From: DATGJX01 sp963830545
GTDB lineage: Bacteria > Vulcanimicrobiota > Vulcanimicrobiia > Vulcanimicrobiales > Vulcanimicrobiaceae
Direction of reading: 5' to 3'
DNA length: 64,000 nt
Assembly: GCA_963830545.1 (NCBI GenBank)
Contig: CAWHMK010000001.1
Span: forward strand, 1,736,001-1,800,000
Shown here: positions 55,178 to 64,000 of the stretch, one piece after another
How the letters are laid out: each line of letters opens with the position of its first letter
Numbering within the stretch: position 1 is the stretch's first letter
Position numbers and translations under genes: made by a program
Notes under the pieces: generated by a model
Told to the model about the DNA's origin: nothing
The model's input: only the letters and a program-made list of their open reading frames with translations
Database searches by the model: none

Positions 55178-56426
55178 GCGCTCCACGATGCAGGTATTGC
55201 GCCGCGGCGCTCGACACGGTGTTTGTGGATCTGGGCATGTCCCCGCCCTCCAACGCATTTCTAAGCGCAGAACAATTGCAGGGATTGGAGCGGTTTTACC
55301 CACTACGCGCGTACGTGTGCGGCTTCCTGCTTTCTCGTGCAGTTGGGAAAAGATGAAGTCGCCGGAAGAGATTTTTTCCGACTACATTTATTTTTCTTCA
55401 TATTCGACGTCTTGGCTGGCGCACTGCAGTGCGTTCGCGGACCGCGCTGTGGAAGAAGATGCGGCCTTGATCAGCGGCGGCTTGTCGTCAAACTCGCAAG
55501 CAACGACGGCTATTTGCTTCAATATTTCAAGCGACATGGCGTGCGGGTACTTGGGATCGAACCGGCCGCTAACGTTGCGCAAACTGCGATCGAACGAGGG
55601 ATTCCGACCGAGGTCACGGTTGCTTCGGCGAACGGACGGCACAGGGGCTGCGCGAACGGGGCGTTACAGCCGACATGATGGCTGCGAACAACGTCTTGGC
55701 GCACGTGCCGGACATCAACGATTTCGTGGAAGGAGTTCTGCGTGCTGTTGAGGCTCGCGACGGCATGGCGACGTTCGAGTTTCCGCACCTGCTCGGGCCT
55801 AATCCGGCACAATCAGTTCAACACAATCTATCACGAGCATTTCTCGTACCTGTCTTTGCTGACGGTGCGTCGGATATTCGAATCGCATGCGCTTTCCGTC
55901 TTTCGCGTGGGCAGGGGCTCTCTACGCACGGCGGCTCGCTGCGCGTCTGGGGGCCGCGCACGCGGATGCGGGTCGAAATGTCGAGGCGAGCGTTGCAGCC
56001 GTTTTGGAAGACGAACGGCAGAGCGGCCTGGACCGCCTGGAGACGTACGTCGTATTTTCGGAACGCGTCGAAGCGACGAAACGCCGGCTATTAGAATTTT
56101 TGGATGAGCCCGCGCGCGATGCCGGCAAACGCATTGCGGCCTACGGCGCGGCCCGCCAAAGGAACGACGCTGCTGAACTACTGTCGCATACGGAGCAGAC
56201 TTCATCGACTACGTCGTAGATCGCAATCCGCATAAACAGGGCCATTTTCTGCCGGGTTGCCACATACCCGTTTACTCTCCCGATCGCATCACCGAAACGC
56301 GGCCGGATTACCTGCTGATTTTGCCGTGGAATCTGCGTGCGGAAATCGAGCAACAAAATCCGAAATTGTGCGATCCTCCAGGACGCAAGTTCGTCCGTTC
56401 CCATTCCGCACGTAGAAGTGCTATAG
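55174..56426 (+). pseudogene. NDP-hexose C-methyltransferase (TylCIII/NovU-like), multiple frame breaks
   Basis: SAM-dependent enzyme that adds a branching methyl to a 4-keto-6-deoxysugar. N-terminal zinc-binding domain (CRYCAAALDTVFVDLGMSPP, SNAFLSAEQL, FYPLRAYVC), SAM fold (VVKLASNDGYLLQYFKRHGV, RVLGIEPAANVAQTAIERGI, AANNVLAHVPDINDFVEGV, FEFPHLL), and the C-terminal domain IAAYGA...DFIDYVVDRNPHKQGHFLPG, IPVYSPDRITETRPDYLLIL and PWNLRAEI, ending KFV.PIPHVEVL at 56426. The three-domain order is diagnostic of sugar C-methyltransferases. About five indels. Following rfbF and rfbG it probably acts on CDP-4-keto-6-deoxyglucose. Confidence 0.8.
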
Positions 56427-56427
56427 C

Positions 56428-58500
56428 ATGAGATTTGCACGATCCGCGGCGCGCCTCGCCGGCATTGAGGCGGAAGTGCTTCGTGACGGTGCGCTCATCG
56501 TACTGAGCATCTTGGGCCTGCTATGGATGTGTTTACGCTGGTACCACCCGGCAAAGGTCATCGCGTTTATCGACCTGTTTCCGGTTTACAACCCTGTCGT
56601 GCTTCCAGAAAACGTGGCTGGCTTGGGCCATGCAGGCAGCCCCTTCGGGATGTTCGATTTTCCCACGTTTTCCACATACTATTTTCTCCACTACGTGCTT
56701 TCGGCGTTCACGAATACCGGGTTGGCGGAAGTACTGGTATTTTGGCTGTTCATTACCACGGCATGGTTGGGTGCGTTCGTCCTTTTGCGAAGCCTCGGTA
56801 TTCGTTTCTTCGGCGCGTTCCTGGGCGCGTGGACGTTTGCTTGCAATCCCTATTCGCAGTTCGTGGTCGGATTGGTCACTGGGAGTGCAATGGCGGCGCT
56901 CTTGCCGTGGATGTTTTGGATCGTTCATCGAGGGGCCGTCGATAAGCGATCGCGAGCCGGCATGACGCTGCTCGCGGCGCTGCTCTCGCTAACCGTTCTT
57001 CCGTGGGTCGGCAGCACGCCCCAACTGTTCTTTGAGTTTGTTCTGCTGCTCGCTGCATGGTGCGCGTTTTGGCTTCCACGATCGGACGGGGCATTTCTTA
57101 AATGGATTGGTGTGACGGTTCTGTCTTCCGTGATAGCATCGTCGTGGTGGCTGCTGCCGGTGGCCGCGGCGCTTGTTGACAACAAGGTGGGTCACACCAC
57201 GCAAGTTGCGGCGATGGCCTGGACGTTCGCTCATTCCTCCCTGCTGAACAATCTGCGTTTCATCAATCCTTGGACGTGGGGAGTGCCCGCGTACATTCCT
57301 TACTCCAGCGGGTACGATGCGAATGTTTTCACATACGCGTCAGGATTTTTTGCGATCGCAATGCTGTGCGTCGCGCTCCTCATAAGGCGCACGTCTTACG
57401 CGCCGCTCGTCCGGTTCGGCGCCGTCGTGACCGTTGTGGCGATGTTCATAGCTAAAGGCATGCACGCGCCCCTCGAAGGGCTGAACGCCCGGCTTTATCA
57501 CATCCCAGGTTTCATTTTGCTGATCGAGCCGGTCGGCCTGACGATTGGCGCGCTGCTGTGCCTGAGCATCGTCGTAGGGATCGTTGCGAACGAGCTGCCA
57601 CAACGGCAGTTAGGGCGCCACGCGCAGCGATGGCGTGCGCAATTTTGCTTGGCGCTGTGACGCTCGGCGCCGCAGGTCTTCCCGCATCGCCGCTCTTCAA
57701 CGGTTGCGTGTTCTCCGGACCTCGGGGAGATGTGCGCGACTACGTAAGCGTGCCCTCATACTGGCGGAACGCCGGGGCATTTCTTGACGCAAAACAGGTG
57801 CCGGGTTCGGTGCTCATCCTCCGGAGAAGTCTCGTACCAAACGCATTATACGTGGCAGTATCAAGGCGTCGACGTAGTTCCCACGGAATTGTTTTCGCGG
57901 CCGACGTTGCTGCTTGGCCCATCGCTCGATTATTTCACAACCGGCGGCTCATTGCGATAAAGACCATCCTTTCGGCAATGTTCATCGTCCAGGATCCGGC
58001 AGTCGTTCCAACGCTAAAGCAACTTGGAATAGGTTTCGTCGTCTGCCGCGAAGATTTTGGCACAGCGGAAGGATTTTTTGGCAAGGCCGCTGCGACGCAC
58101 GTTTTCTGGCGAAATATGCAACCATACATCGGTTCGGACAACTACGCGTTTACGATTGGGCGGCGTCGGGCCGCAGTACCGCATAAACGCGGATTCGAGT
58201 GACGTGTCGCAAAGGACGATCCTCGGATTCGCGCACGTTTTGAATGTCGCGACGACATAGACGCCAGCCTGGTTGATAGACAAATCTACGACCGTTCTTG
58301 GGTCGCCTTTACCCTGAATCCGCACATTGCTCTGCTGCCCACGCTATCGACGACTGGCACAACGAATGGCGAGTACCGCGCAGCGCTACCATCGTCGTGC
58401 TCAACGTTGTCGACTTCCTGAGATGCTCTTGATGGCAGCGGGTTTGGTTCTGGTGGCTGTCCTTGCGCGACGCGCCGCGCTTCGACCACTGAGGCAATAG
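56428..58500 (+). CDS. Polytopic membrane protein, GT-C/YfhO-like, frameshifted in its second half
   Basis: The first 410 residues are intact: about ten membrane helices, with LFPVYNPVVLPENVAGLGHA, WTFACNPYSQFVVGLVTGSA, PWVGSTPQLFFEFVLLLAAW and RLYHIPGFILLIEPVGLTIG. The frame breaks near 57640; later frames continue AILLGAVTLGAAGLPASPLF, RDYVSVPSYWRNAGAFLDAK, LKQLGIGFVVCREDFG and a final helix MLLMAAGLVLVAVLARRAAL ending near 58500. Layout (helices, extracytoplasmic domain, last helix) mirrors the 50.8-53.2 kb protein. Probably a membrane glycosyltransferase or glycan-modifying enzyme; the acceptor is unknown. Starts one base after the methyltransferase stop. Confidence 0.65.
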
Positions 58501-58634
58501 TAGCCGCTATCAGTAAGAAGTAGGCGCATGCGCCGCTTAAATCGGAAGCCTCTTGCCATCCGGCAACGTGGAACCCAATTGCACTCCGATACAGGCGGGT
58601 GCCGCAAGGGCCGCGGCGGCCTTGACGAATCGAA

Positions 58635-59811
58635 TCATGTGGTAATTCTAACGCTGTATTTCGAGAGCGTGCCGCTGTTCCCATCCGTATAGGTGATGAC
58701 GGACAGCGATTGCGGCGGCAGCGGGCTTAGGTCAGTCACTCTAGCCGGCGTATTGTCCATGCTTACGGCGATTTTGTCCGATGACCGTAGTTTACGCTGA
58801 ACTGAATCGTATCGCTTCGCGCGCCGAAGGTCGGGCCGCGTGTCGCCGCGAGCACCCGCGAAGCACCGTTTATTCGTTTGTAGATTGCGACTGTGCCGGT
58901 GCTCATGAGTACGCCTTCGTATCCATTTCGAGCGTCGCCGAGCAGAAAGCCCACGAAGCCTTTGCCGGTCCCCCCAGGCGTGACAATACCTGTGACGTGC
59001 ACCGTGCGGCCCGCAACCGCGGCTGCTCCCAGACGCGCAAGCAGGTTGTCTACGTGCGTCAGCGACCGGTCGCTTTTGACCACGGCGCCGAGAAAATTCG
59101 CCGGACCGAGTATTGCCGCGCTTGAAGCCGCCGCGGTGCGCACAGGGCGAATGAGAACGTTTCTCTTTCGGTTCCGTCGACGCAGTTTAGGCGCCTGATC
59201 GGCCCTTCAAGTATGGCGTCGCGAACCGAACCTTGGGCAATGTTGGATTCTCGCCACGTCCCTGCGGTGAGCATCGCGCCCGAGAAGTTGGTGTTGAATA
59301 AATTCATGTGCTGCCCGATGAAACGAGTGCTGTCTCGCAAATCCATGCTGGAGAGATCGATGTAGTCGCGGTTGGGCGTGGCCGCGCGGCAAGCATTAAC
59401 CAGCATAAGTGGGCACTTCCCCGAACGGCGCTCGCCGACGGATGCGGGCCTGCCGGTTGCGATGCGATGTTGAGTTGCCGGATTGAGTCCAACGTTCCGA
59501 CCAGATCTGCCGCCAAGATCGACCAGCATCGCGGTGAAGACGCGGGGCAAAACGCGTTTTGTCGCAAGGGCAGCAACTATCGTCTCGGAAGGTACGTCGA
59601 GCGTTCCTTCGCGCACGTCAACATGCAGCTTCTCGAACGTTGCGTTATCGGGATGCGCGTAGAACGCTGCCGCGTCGGGGCGCGCGTCAAGCCGTCGTCG
59701 CCGTTGGCGCCGCAACTCGCGAAGGCCGGCACGATGACGCGCTGAGGATCATACATGCGATGCGCTTAACCAGCAGAGAGCCCATACCCAAAGCAGGCCG
59801 GTTTTCGCCAT
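58635..59811 (-). pseudogene. Secreted pentapeptide-repeat protein, unknown function, several frame breaks
   Basis: ATG 59811 starts a signal peptide (AKTGLLWVWALCWLSASH); the frame then shifts near 59755 and 59700. A long open part gives AAAFYAHPDNATFEKLHVDV, REGTLDVPSETIVAALATK and KCPLMLVNACRAATPNRDYI. From 59358 to 59200 there are pentapeptide repeats (NLFNT NFSGA MLTAG TWRES, then NIAQG SVRDA ILEGP). Another frame carries NFLGAVVKSDRSLTHVDNLL, RTVHVTGIVTPGGTGKGFVG and a beta-rich region. The last frame ends SLSVITYTDGNSGTLSKYSV before the stop at 58635. Four or more indels. No family covers the whole; it may be a surface protein of the glycan locus. Confidence 0.5.
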
Positions 59812-59850
59812 GAAAAGTGAAATCCTGCCGTTGCGCCGAACGGCCGCAAC

Positions 59851-60565
59851 ATGCCTAACCTCACGGATCCTAAGGATCCTACGCTCATTCAAAACCTCGG
59901 CTCGGACTCTCGCGTTAAGCAGCTCTACGGAGCTGAAGTAGCCGTACGTTACCGATATACGTATAACTTTAAATGGTTAGGGGTCCCAATCATCCAGTTT
60001 CCGGATGACATAGCCGCGCTCTCGGAAATCGTGTGGGCGGTCAAGCCGGACTTGGTCATTGAAACCGGAATCGCGCATGGTGGTTCGCTGATCTTCTACG
60101 CCTCGATGTTGGAGCTGCTTGGCGGCGAGGGCCGTGTGCTTGGGATTGATATAGACATCCGCGAGCACAACCGCGCGGTCATCGAGCATCATCCGCTTGC
60201 CCGCCGCATCGACATGATGCAGGGCTCATCGATCGATCCCGCCGTGGTTTCGCGTGCGGCCGCGATGGCTCAAGGCAAGCGCGTCATGGTCGTGCTGGAT
60301 TCGGACCATACGGAAAGTCACGTGTTGCGGAATGCGCGCGTATTCCCCGCTCGTATCTAAGGGCAGTGACCTCGCTGTCTTGGACACGGTAATTGAAGAA
60401 CTGCCGGATGGCTTGTATCCGGAACGGCCGTGGTCACGAGGCAATAATCCGATGACCGCGGTGAATAAATTCCTGGCGGAAAACGATCGTTTTGTCGTGG
60501 ACGACGAGTATAACGACAAACTGCTTTTAACCGTTGCGCCGCGTGGCTACCTTCGCTGCCTTTAA
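59851..60565 (+). CDS. CmcI-family (cephalosporin hydroxylase-like) SAM-dependent protein, frameshifted
   Basis: About 237 residues. Opening TYNFKWLGVPIIQFPDDIAA, then the SAM fold KPDLVIETGIAHGGSLIFYA, VLGIDIDIREHNRAVIEHH, MMQGSSIDPAVV and VMVVLDSDHTESHVL. The D-S-D-H-T block and E-T-G-x-x-x-G-G-S are hallmarks of the CmcI/rhamnosyl O-methyltransferase group found in polysaccharide and antibiotic loci. A one-base insertion near 60331 breaks the frame; the second frame continues RAYSPLVSKGSDLAVLDTVI and GNNPMTAVNKFLAENDRFVV to 60565. Likely a sugar O-methyltransferase. Converges with the next gene, overlapping by four bases. Confidence 0.8.
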
Positions 60566-61638
60566 GGATTGACGCGTTCACTGTAACGAAAGAGCGGATC
60601 GAACTTGTTCGGGTCCATGCGCGGTGCCGCATTGCGCGCGCCCGCGACCGCGCTCGCGGAGGTGCGAAGACTGCGCCGCAGCGCATCGAGGGCACGCGCT
60701 GCCACAACCAGTGGAGGAAAAATCGTGGCACTACCGGCGATGGCGCGGATCAGCAGCGACGCGGTAAAAGGTGCGTACCGTTTGTGGTAACTCGCGAGCG
60801 TTTCGAGCGCTGTTCGGGCGTCGCCGCGTAAGAGCTGCTTTGCCGCGATCTGGCACACGCGCTTTCCCATTTGCTCCCGCAGTTCGGTGCGGAAAAGCGC
60901 CTTCACGTGACCCGGCAACTCGCCGGACGAGTATTGTTCGATCATCGTCTCATACTGCGTGATCACACTGTAGTCAGCAAAATCACCTGCGGAGGACGCG
61001 TGCCGCAAGAATATTCCCGAGGGACGCCGGAAGACGGCAAACGGCAGGCGGGTAGCGACGCGCAGCGTAAAATCGAGATCGAGGAGGTTCGGCAGATTTG
61101 GATTGGGTGCGCCGATCAGGTCGAGAACGCTTCGCCGAAAGACCATCGTGGTCCACGACGGGTGAAATCCACGAAGCAAGAGCGGCAGGCCGTCGTTCAG
61201 GCCAAACGATCCGTCACGCGGCCAATATGCCTGTGGAGAAAACAGCAGCGCTCCATCCGGCGTCGCCTCTAGCGTTCCGCCCGCTGCAAATCCCGCGGCG
61301 GGAACGCGGTTTAGCCATGAAATCGCTTCGGCGAAGAAGTCCGCAAAGATGAGATCATCGTCGGAAAGCACGTGGAAGAAAGGGGTTTCGATATGGCGCA
61401 TTCCATACAGCGCATTGGCCACTGCGCCCATATTGCGCTCGTGGCGGTGATACTGCAGTCTGGCATCCTCCGCGGCTATGCTCTGGACGACATCGCGCGT
61501 GTCATCCGTTGAAGCGTTATCGTAGACGTGTATCAGAAAATGAGGATACGTCTGGGACTTAATGCTTCGAATTGCACGGCGCAGCAGCCGGGAGCGATTG
61601 TAGGTCGGGAGAACGACCGTTACCGTGCTGTTGTCCAC
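60562..61638 (-). CDS. Family 2 glycosyltransferase
   Basis: 358 residues, intact. GT-A fold N-terminus VTVVLPTYNRSRLLRRAIRS, VYDNASTDDT, and the metal-binding acidic motif FHVLSDDDLIFADFF. The central FHPSWTTMVFRRSVLDLIG and LDLDFTLRVA blocks are usual for inverting GT2 enzymes. The C-terminal 120 residues are helical, with one hydrophobic stretch (FTASLLIRAIAGSATIFPPL) that may associate with the membrane. Donor and acceptor unknown. Transcribed against the flanking sugar genes; 41 bases separate it from the epimerase. Confidence 0.88.
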   Translation of the reverse strand: MDNSTVTVVLPTYNRSRLLRRAIRSIKSQTYPHFLIHVYDNASTDDTRDVVQSIAAEDARLQYHRHERNMGAVANALYGMRHIETPFFHVLSDDDLIFADFFAEAISWLNRVPAAGFAAGGTLEATPDGALLFSPQAYWPRDGSFGLNDGLPLLLRGFHPSWTTMVFRRSVLDLIGAPNPNLPNLLDLDFTLRVATRLPFAVFRRPSGIFLRHASSAGDFADYSVITQYETMIEQYSSGELPGHVKALFRTELREQMGKRVCQIAAKQLLRGDARTALETLASYHKRYAPFTASLLIRAIAGSATIFPPLVVAARALDALRRSLRTSASAVAGARNAAPRMDPNKFDPLFRYSERVNP

Positions 61639-61679
61639 ATTGTACTATTGAACGCCCACGCCGAATGTTCCGTTAAGAA

Positions 61680-62207
61680 ATGAAGTTCGAAACGACCGCG
61701 CTGGACGGCCTCCTAAAAGTAGTCTGCCCTCCGGCATCCGACGTGCGAGGTGGCTTCATCAAGTATTTTGACGCTGCGTCCTTTCGTGAGGTGGGACTAT
61801 GCGGTGCTTTCCAACAGCTTGCCGTCGCGACGAATAGGCTTCGCGGCACGGTCAGAGGCTTGCACTATCAAGCGGCGCCGCATCAAGAGGTCAAGATCGT
61901 GCGATGCGTTCGAGGAAGCGTATTTGACATCGTCGTTGATATCCGCGCAAATTCACCGACCTACGGCAAATGGCAGGCGTTTACGTTGGACGAAAAGTCG
62001 CCGGAGGCGCTATACGTTCCTGAAGGTTTTGCGCACGGATATCAGACGCTCTCCGACGCAAGCGACGTGGAATATCTCATCTCGGTGGCATATATTCCGG
62101 AGTTGCAGCGCGGGATACACTGGAAAAGTCCGCATTTGCAAATACCTTGGCCTGTGCCGGTATCTTCGATTTCCGCACGCGACGATATCTTCGCAGAGTT
62201 TGCGTAA
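61680..62207 (+). CDS. RmlC-type sugar 3,5-epimerase
   Basis: Cupin epimerase acting on a nucleotide 4-keto-6-deoxyhexose. 175 residues, intact. Motifs: SDVRGGFIKYFDAASF (substrate loop), catalytic-His block GTVRGLHYQAAPHQEVKIVR, RGSVFDIVVDIRANSPTYGK, and YVPEGFAHGYQTLSDASDVE with the conserved PEGFAHG. The His and the following basic residue are present, so it should be active. With rfbF, rfbG and the C-methyltransferase it probably epimerises the methylated CDP-keto sugar, but a dTDP-linked substrate is equally allowed. Six bases before the NeuD-like gene. Confidence 0.88.
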   Translation: MKFETTALDGLLKVVCPPASDVRGGFIKYFDAASFREVGLCGAFQQLAVATNRLRGTVRGLHYQAAPHQEVKIVRCVRGSVFDIVVDIRANSPTYGKWQAFTLDEKSPEALYVPEGFAHGYQTLSDASDVEYLISVAYIPELQRGIHWKSPHLQIPWPVPVSSISARDDIFAEFA

Positions 62208-62213
62208 TCGTCG

Positions 62214-62855
62214 ATGCGTATAATTTTGTGGGGCGCCACCGGACAAGCCGTCGTTCTGCACGAGCTGTACGCCAGACTCGGCGTCGCAATCGATGCGCTG
62301 TTCGAGAACGACCGCTCCCGCAAATCGCCGCTCGAAGGGGTTCCGCTTTACTACGGAGCGGAAGGTTTTGCGGAATGGTTTTCGAGCCGGGCTACCAAGG
62401 ATACTCTCGGACTCGCGGCGATCGGCGGGGATCGCGGACGCGATCGCCTTGAAATCCAACGCTTTTTTCAGCAGCACAGCGTACCGATAGCGACGGCGGT
62501 GCACCCGGCCGCGTTTACTGCGAACGACTGCGAAATTGGCGAGGGATCGCAAGTTCTTGCGATGAGTGCAGTCGGCGCACGTGCAAGGCTTGGGATGGGC
62601 TGCATCGTAAATACAGCAGACTCGGTGGACCACGAATGCACGCTCGGAGACGGTGTCCACATCGGCCCCGGAGCGGTGCTGGCCGGAGTGGTCAACGTGG
62701 AACGCTATGCGTTCGTGGGCGCCGGGGCGACCGTGCTTCCGCGATTGACGATCGGCGAAGGTGCTATCGTCGGTGCCGCCAGTGTAGTAGTAAAAGACGT
62801 CGAGCCGAACGTCGTCGTCGTGGGGAACCCTGCACGAGTTCTACGCCGGCTTTGA
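62214..62855 (+). CDS. NeuD/PglD-type sugar O- or N-acyltransferase
   Basis: 213 residues, intact. N-terminal PglD-type Rossmann region (MRIILWGATGQAVVLHELYA) binding the nucleotide sugar, followed by a left-handed parallel beta-helix of hexapeptide repeats: CEIGEGSQVLAMSAVGARAR, LGMGCIVNTADSVDHECTLG, DGVHIGPGAVLAGVVNVERY, AFVGAGATVLPRLTIGEGA and VGAASVVVKDVEPNVVVVG. The catalytic His is in the SVDHEC turn. This family acetylates amino-deoxy sugars; with the adjacent aminotransferase it suggests an acylamido sugar. Confidence 0.87.
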   Translation: MRIILWGATGQAVVLHELYARLGVAIDALFENDRSRKSPLEGVPLYYGAEGFAEWFSSRATKDTLGLAAIGGDRGRDRLEIQRFFQQHSVPIATAVHPAAFTANDCEIGEGSQVLAMSAVGARARLGMGCIVNTADSVDHECTLGDGVHIGPGAVLAGVVNVERYAFVGAGATVLPRLTIGEGAIVGAASVVVKDVEPNVVVVGNPARVLRRL

Positions 62856-62864
62856 CCTCGCGTA

Positions 62865-64000
62865 TTAGCGAAAGAAGCTTTGAACGCCCTCGACGACGCG
62901 CTCGATGAATTCCGGCTTCATGTTGGAGTGCAGCGGCAGGGTCGCCACCTCCGCACAGACGCGTTCGGTAACCGTCATGTCCCCGCGCCGCGCGCCTGCG
63001 AAGTACGAATGCTTGTGCACGGGCACGAAGTGAATACCTACGTCGATTCCCAGCGCGTCCATGCGCCCGATGAAGTCGTCTCGGCGCGCCTGCGGTACGC
63101 GCAAGCTGTAGATGAACGACGAAACGCCTTCGAAGTCGGTAGGCGGAACGCGCACGCGTTCCAGCGATCGGAACGCTTCACTATACGTTTTGCAAACTTG
63201 CCGACGCGACGAAATGAATTCGTCAACGCGCTTGAGTTGCGAGATTCCGACGCTTGCCATGATGTTCGTCAGGTGATACCGGAACCCGGGGCTTACCACA
63301 TCGTAATCCCAGGCGCGGCGGTTTTTGTAGCGTTCGGTCGTGTCTTTGTCGACACCCAACAGCCGGAAATGGTGCAGCGCCGCTACCTCGCTATGACTGG
63401 GGACGACGACGCAGCCGCCGTCGATGGACGTTACGATCTTTACGGGATCGAAGCTGAACACGGTGATGTCGCCGAAACTGCCAATCTTCCGTTCACCTTC
63501 TGCAACTGTACCGAAAGCGTGGCACGCGTCTTCGATGACCCGAATGCCGTGCCGGCGGGCCAACTCGTAGACCGCGCGTAAATCGCACGGTATTCCGGCA
63601 AAATGGAGCGGAATAATCGCCTTGGTCCTATCGCTGATGAGTGCTTCCGCCTTGTCGCAGTCGATACCGAGATTTCGCTCCGTAACGTCGCACATGACGA
63701 CATCCGCGCCGCTCATCCGCACGGCCTGGTGGTCGGCCACGTAATTGAAGGAAGGCGTTATCACCTCGTCGCCGGGTCCTACTCCCGCCGCGAGCAGAGC
63801 GTATGTGCAATGCCGACGTGCCGGTGTTCGTCGCGACGACAAAGCGGTTGTCGAGGCCAAGGTATGATGCAATGCGATCTTCGAATTCCTTGGTCGTCGC
63901 TCCCATTCCAAGCCATCCCACGTCGAGAGCATCGGTGAGATGCTTTAACGTATCCACACCGATGTGCGGTGCGAATACCGGAATGCGCGACGTTTGGCTG
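62865..64000 (-). CDS. DegT/DnrJ/EryC1/StrS-type sugar aminotransferase, 5' end outside window, frameshifted
   Basis: PLP-dependent transaminase installing an amino group on a nucleotide keto sugar. N-terminal part near the window end: RIPVFAPHIG, ALDVGWLGMGATTKEFEDRI and VATNTGTSALHI. A one-base insertion near 63805 (atacgctctg for atcgctctg) shifts to the main frame: ALLAAGVGPGDEVITPSFNY, VIEDACHAFGTVAEGERKIG, the PLP-lysine region as SFGDITVFSFDPVKIVTSID (K in DPVKIVT), GGCVVVPS, LTNIMASVGISQLKRVDEFI and GIHFVPVHKHSYF. Family signature complete. The start codon lies just beyond the window. Converges with the NeuD-like gene, ten bases apart. Confidence 0.88.

Noticed and set aside
58286..58638. 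Minus-strand membrane-like ORF starting at ATG 58638 (overlapping the secreted protein's stop)
   Set aside because: An ATGA overlap and a hydrophobic stretch (YFLLIAATIASVVEA) are attractive. It needs another frame shift and overlaps the last membrane helix of the plus-strand gene, so I could not choose between strands.
1..64000. tRNA, rRNA, CRISPR arrays, riboswitches, IS elements, phage or integron features
   Set aside because: I looked for cloverleaf-like stretches, regularly spaced repeats, transposase or integrase motifs and terminal inverted repeats and saw none. Short divergent RNA genes could be missed without a covariance search.

Overview
This is a GC-rich bacterial chromosome segment dominated by housekeeping genes up to about 35 kb and by cell-surface polysaccharide genes from about 35 kb to the end. 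Two traits point to a diderm lineage on the Terrabacteria side of the tree. One is SepF, DivIVA and WhiA, which are typical of Firmicutes, Actinobacteria and Cyanobacteria relatives. The other is an OstA/LptD-like outer-membrane protein, a lipoprotein parvulin and flagellar distal-rod genes. A member of Eremiobacterota (WPS-2/Vulcanimicrobiota) or a neighbouring phylum fits best, but this is inference from gene content only.

Layout. 0-9.2 kb: 3' end of ileS, an RRM protein, tgt, rluD, lspA and ccdA, then lgt, yggS, sepF, divIVA, leuB and fabH. 9.2-13.7 kb: a PMT-type mannosyltransferase, a small lipoprotein, and a compact flagellar module (two rod proteins, a 50-residue FlgJ-like protein, a FliA-type sigma factor, an unknown protein). 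13.7-20.9 kb: a minus-strand glycolytic operon, gap - S9 peptidase - pgk - tpiA - gpmI - purine nucleoside phosphorylase. 21-25.8 kb: a secreted SnoaL-like protein, a large BNR/sortilin-type protein, an S4 RNA-binding protein and whiA. 25.8-34.9 kb: padR-MATE with a palindromic operator, a 3-aminobutyryl-CoA ammonia-lyase-like protein, mazG, a parvulin lipoprotein, a STAS protein, mfd and a CIRCE-controlled hsp20. 35-45.3 kb: GT-C mannosyltransferase, O-antigen ligase/polymerase, pyrimidine-nucleoside phosphorylase, a GtrB-like transferase, two tandem paralogous secreted proteins, an LptD-like protein and deoB.

45.3-64 kb is an O-antigen/exopolysaccharide locus: initiating sugar-phosphate transferase, MurJ, a Wzx flippase, a GT2-GT4 fusion, a CDP-deoxyhexose branch (rfbF, rfbG, a sugar C-methyltransferase), two polytopic membrane proteins in opposite orientation, a secreted pentapeptide-repeat protein, a CmcI-type protein, a GT2, an RmlC-type epimerase, a NeuD-type acyltransferase and a DegT-type aminotransferase cut by the window end. 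Together these would build, modify and export a branched, probably amino-substituted deoxysugar polymer.

Reading frames are broken in many genes, including ones expected to be essential (ileS, whiA, murJ), so most breaks probably come from the sequence rather than from gene decay. In the well-resolved part several breaks share one signature: AGCT appears as AGTCT. Between about 51 and 60 kb breaks are far denser, and products there are assigned from fragments. I saw no tRNA, rRNA, CRISPR array, transposase or integrase.
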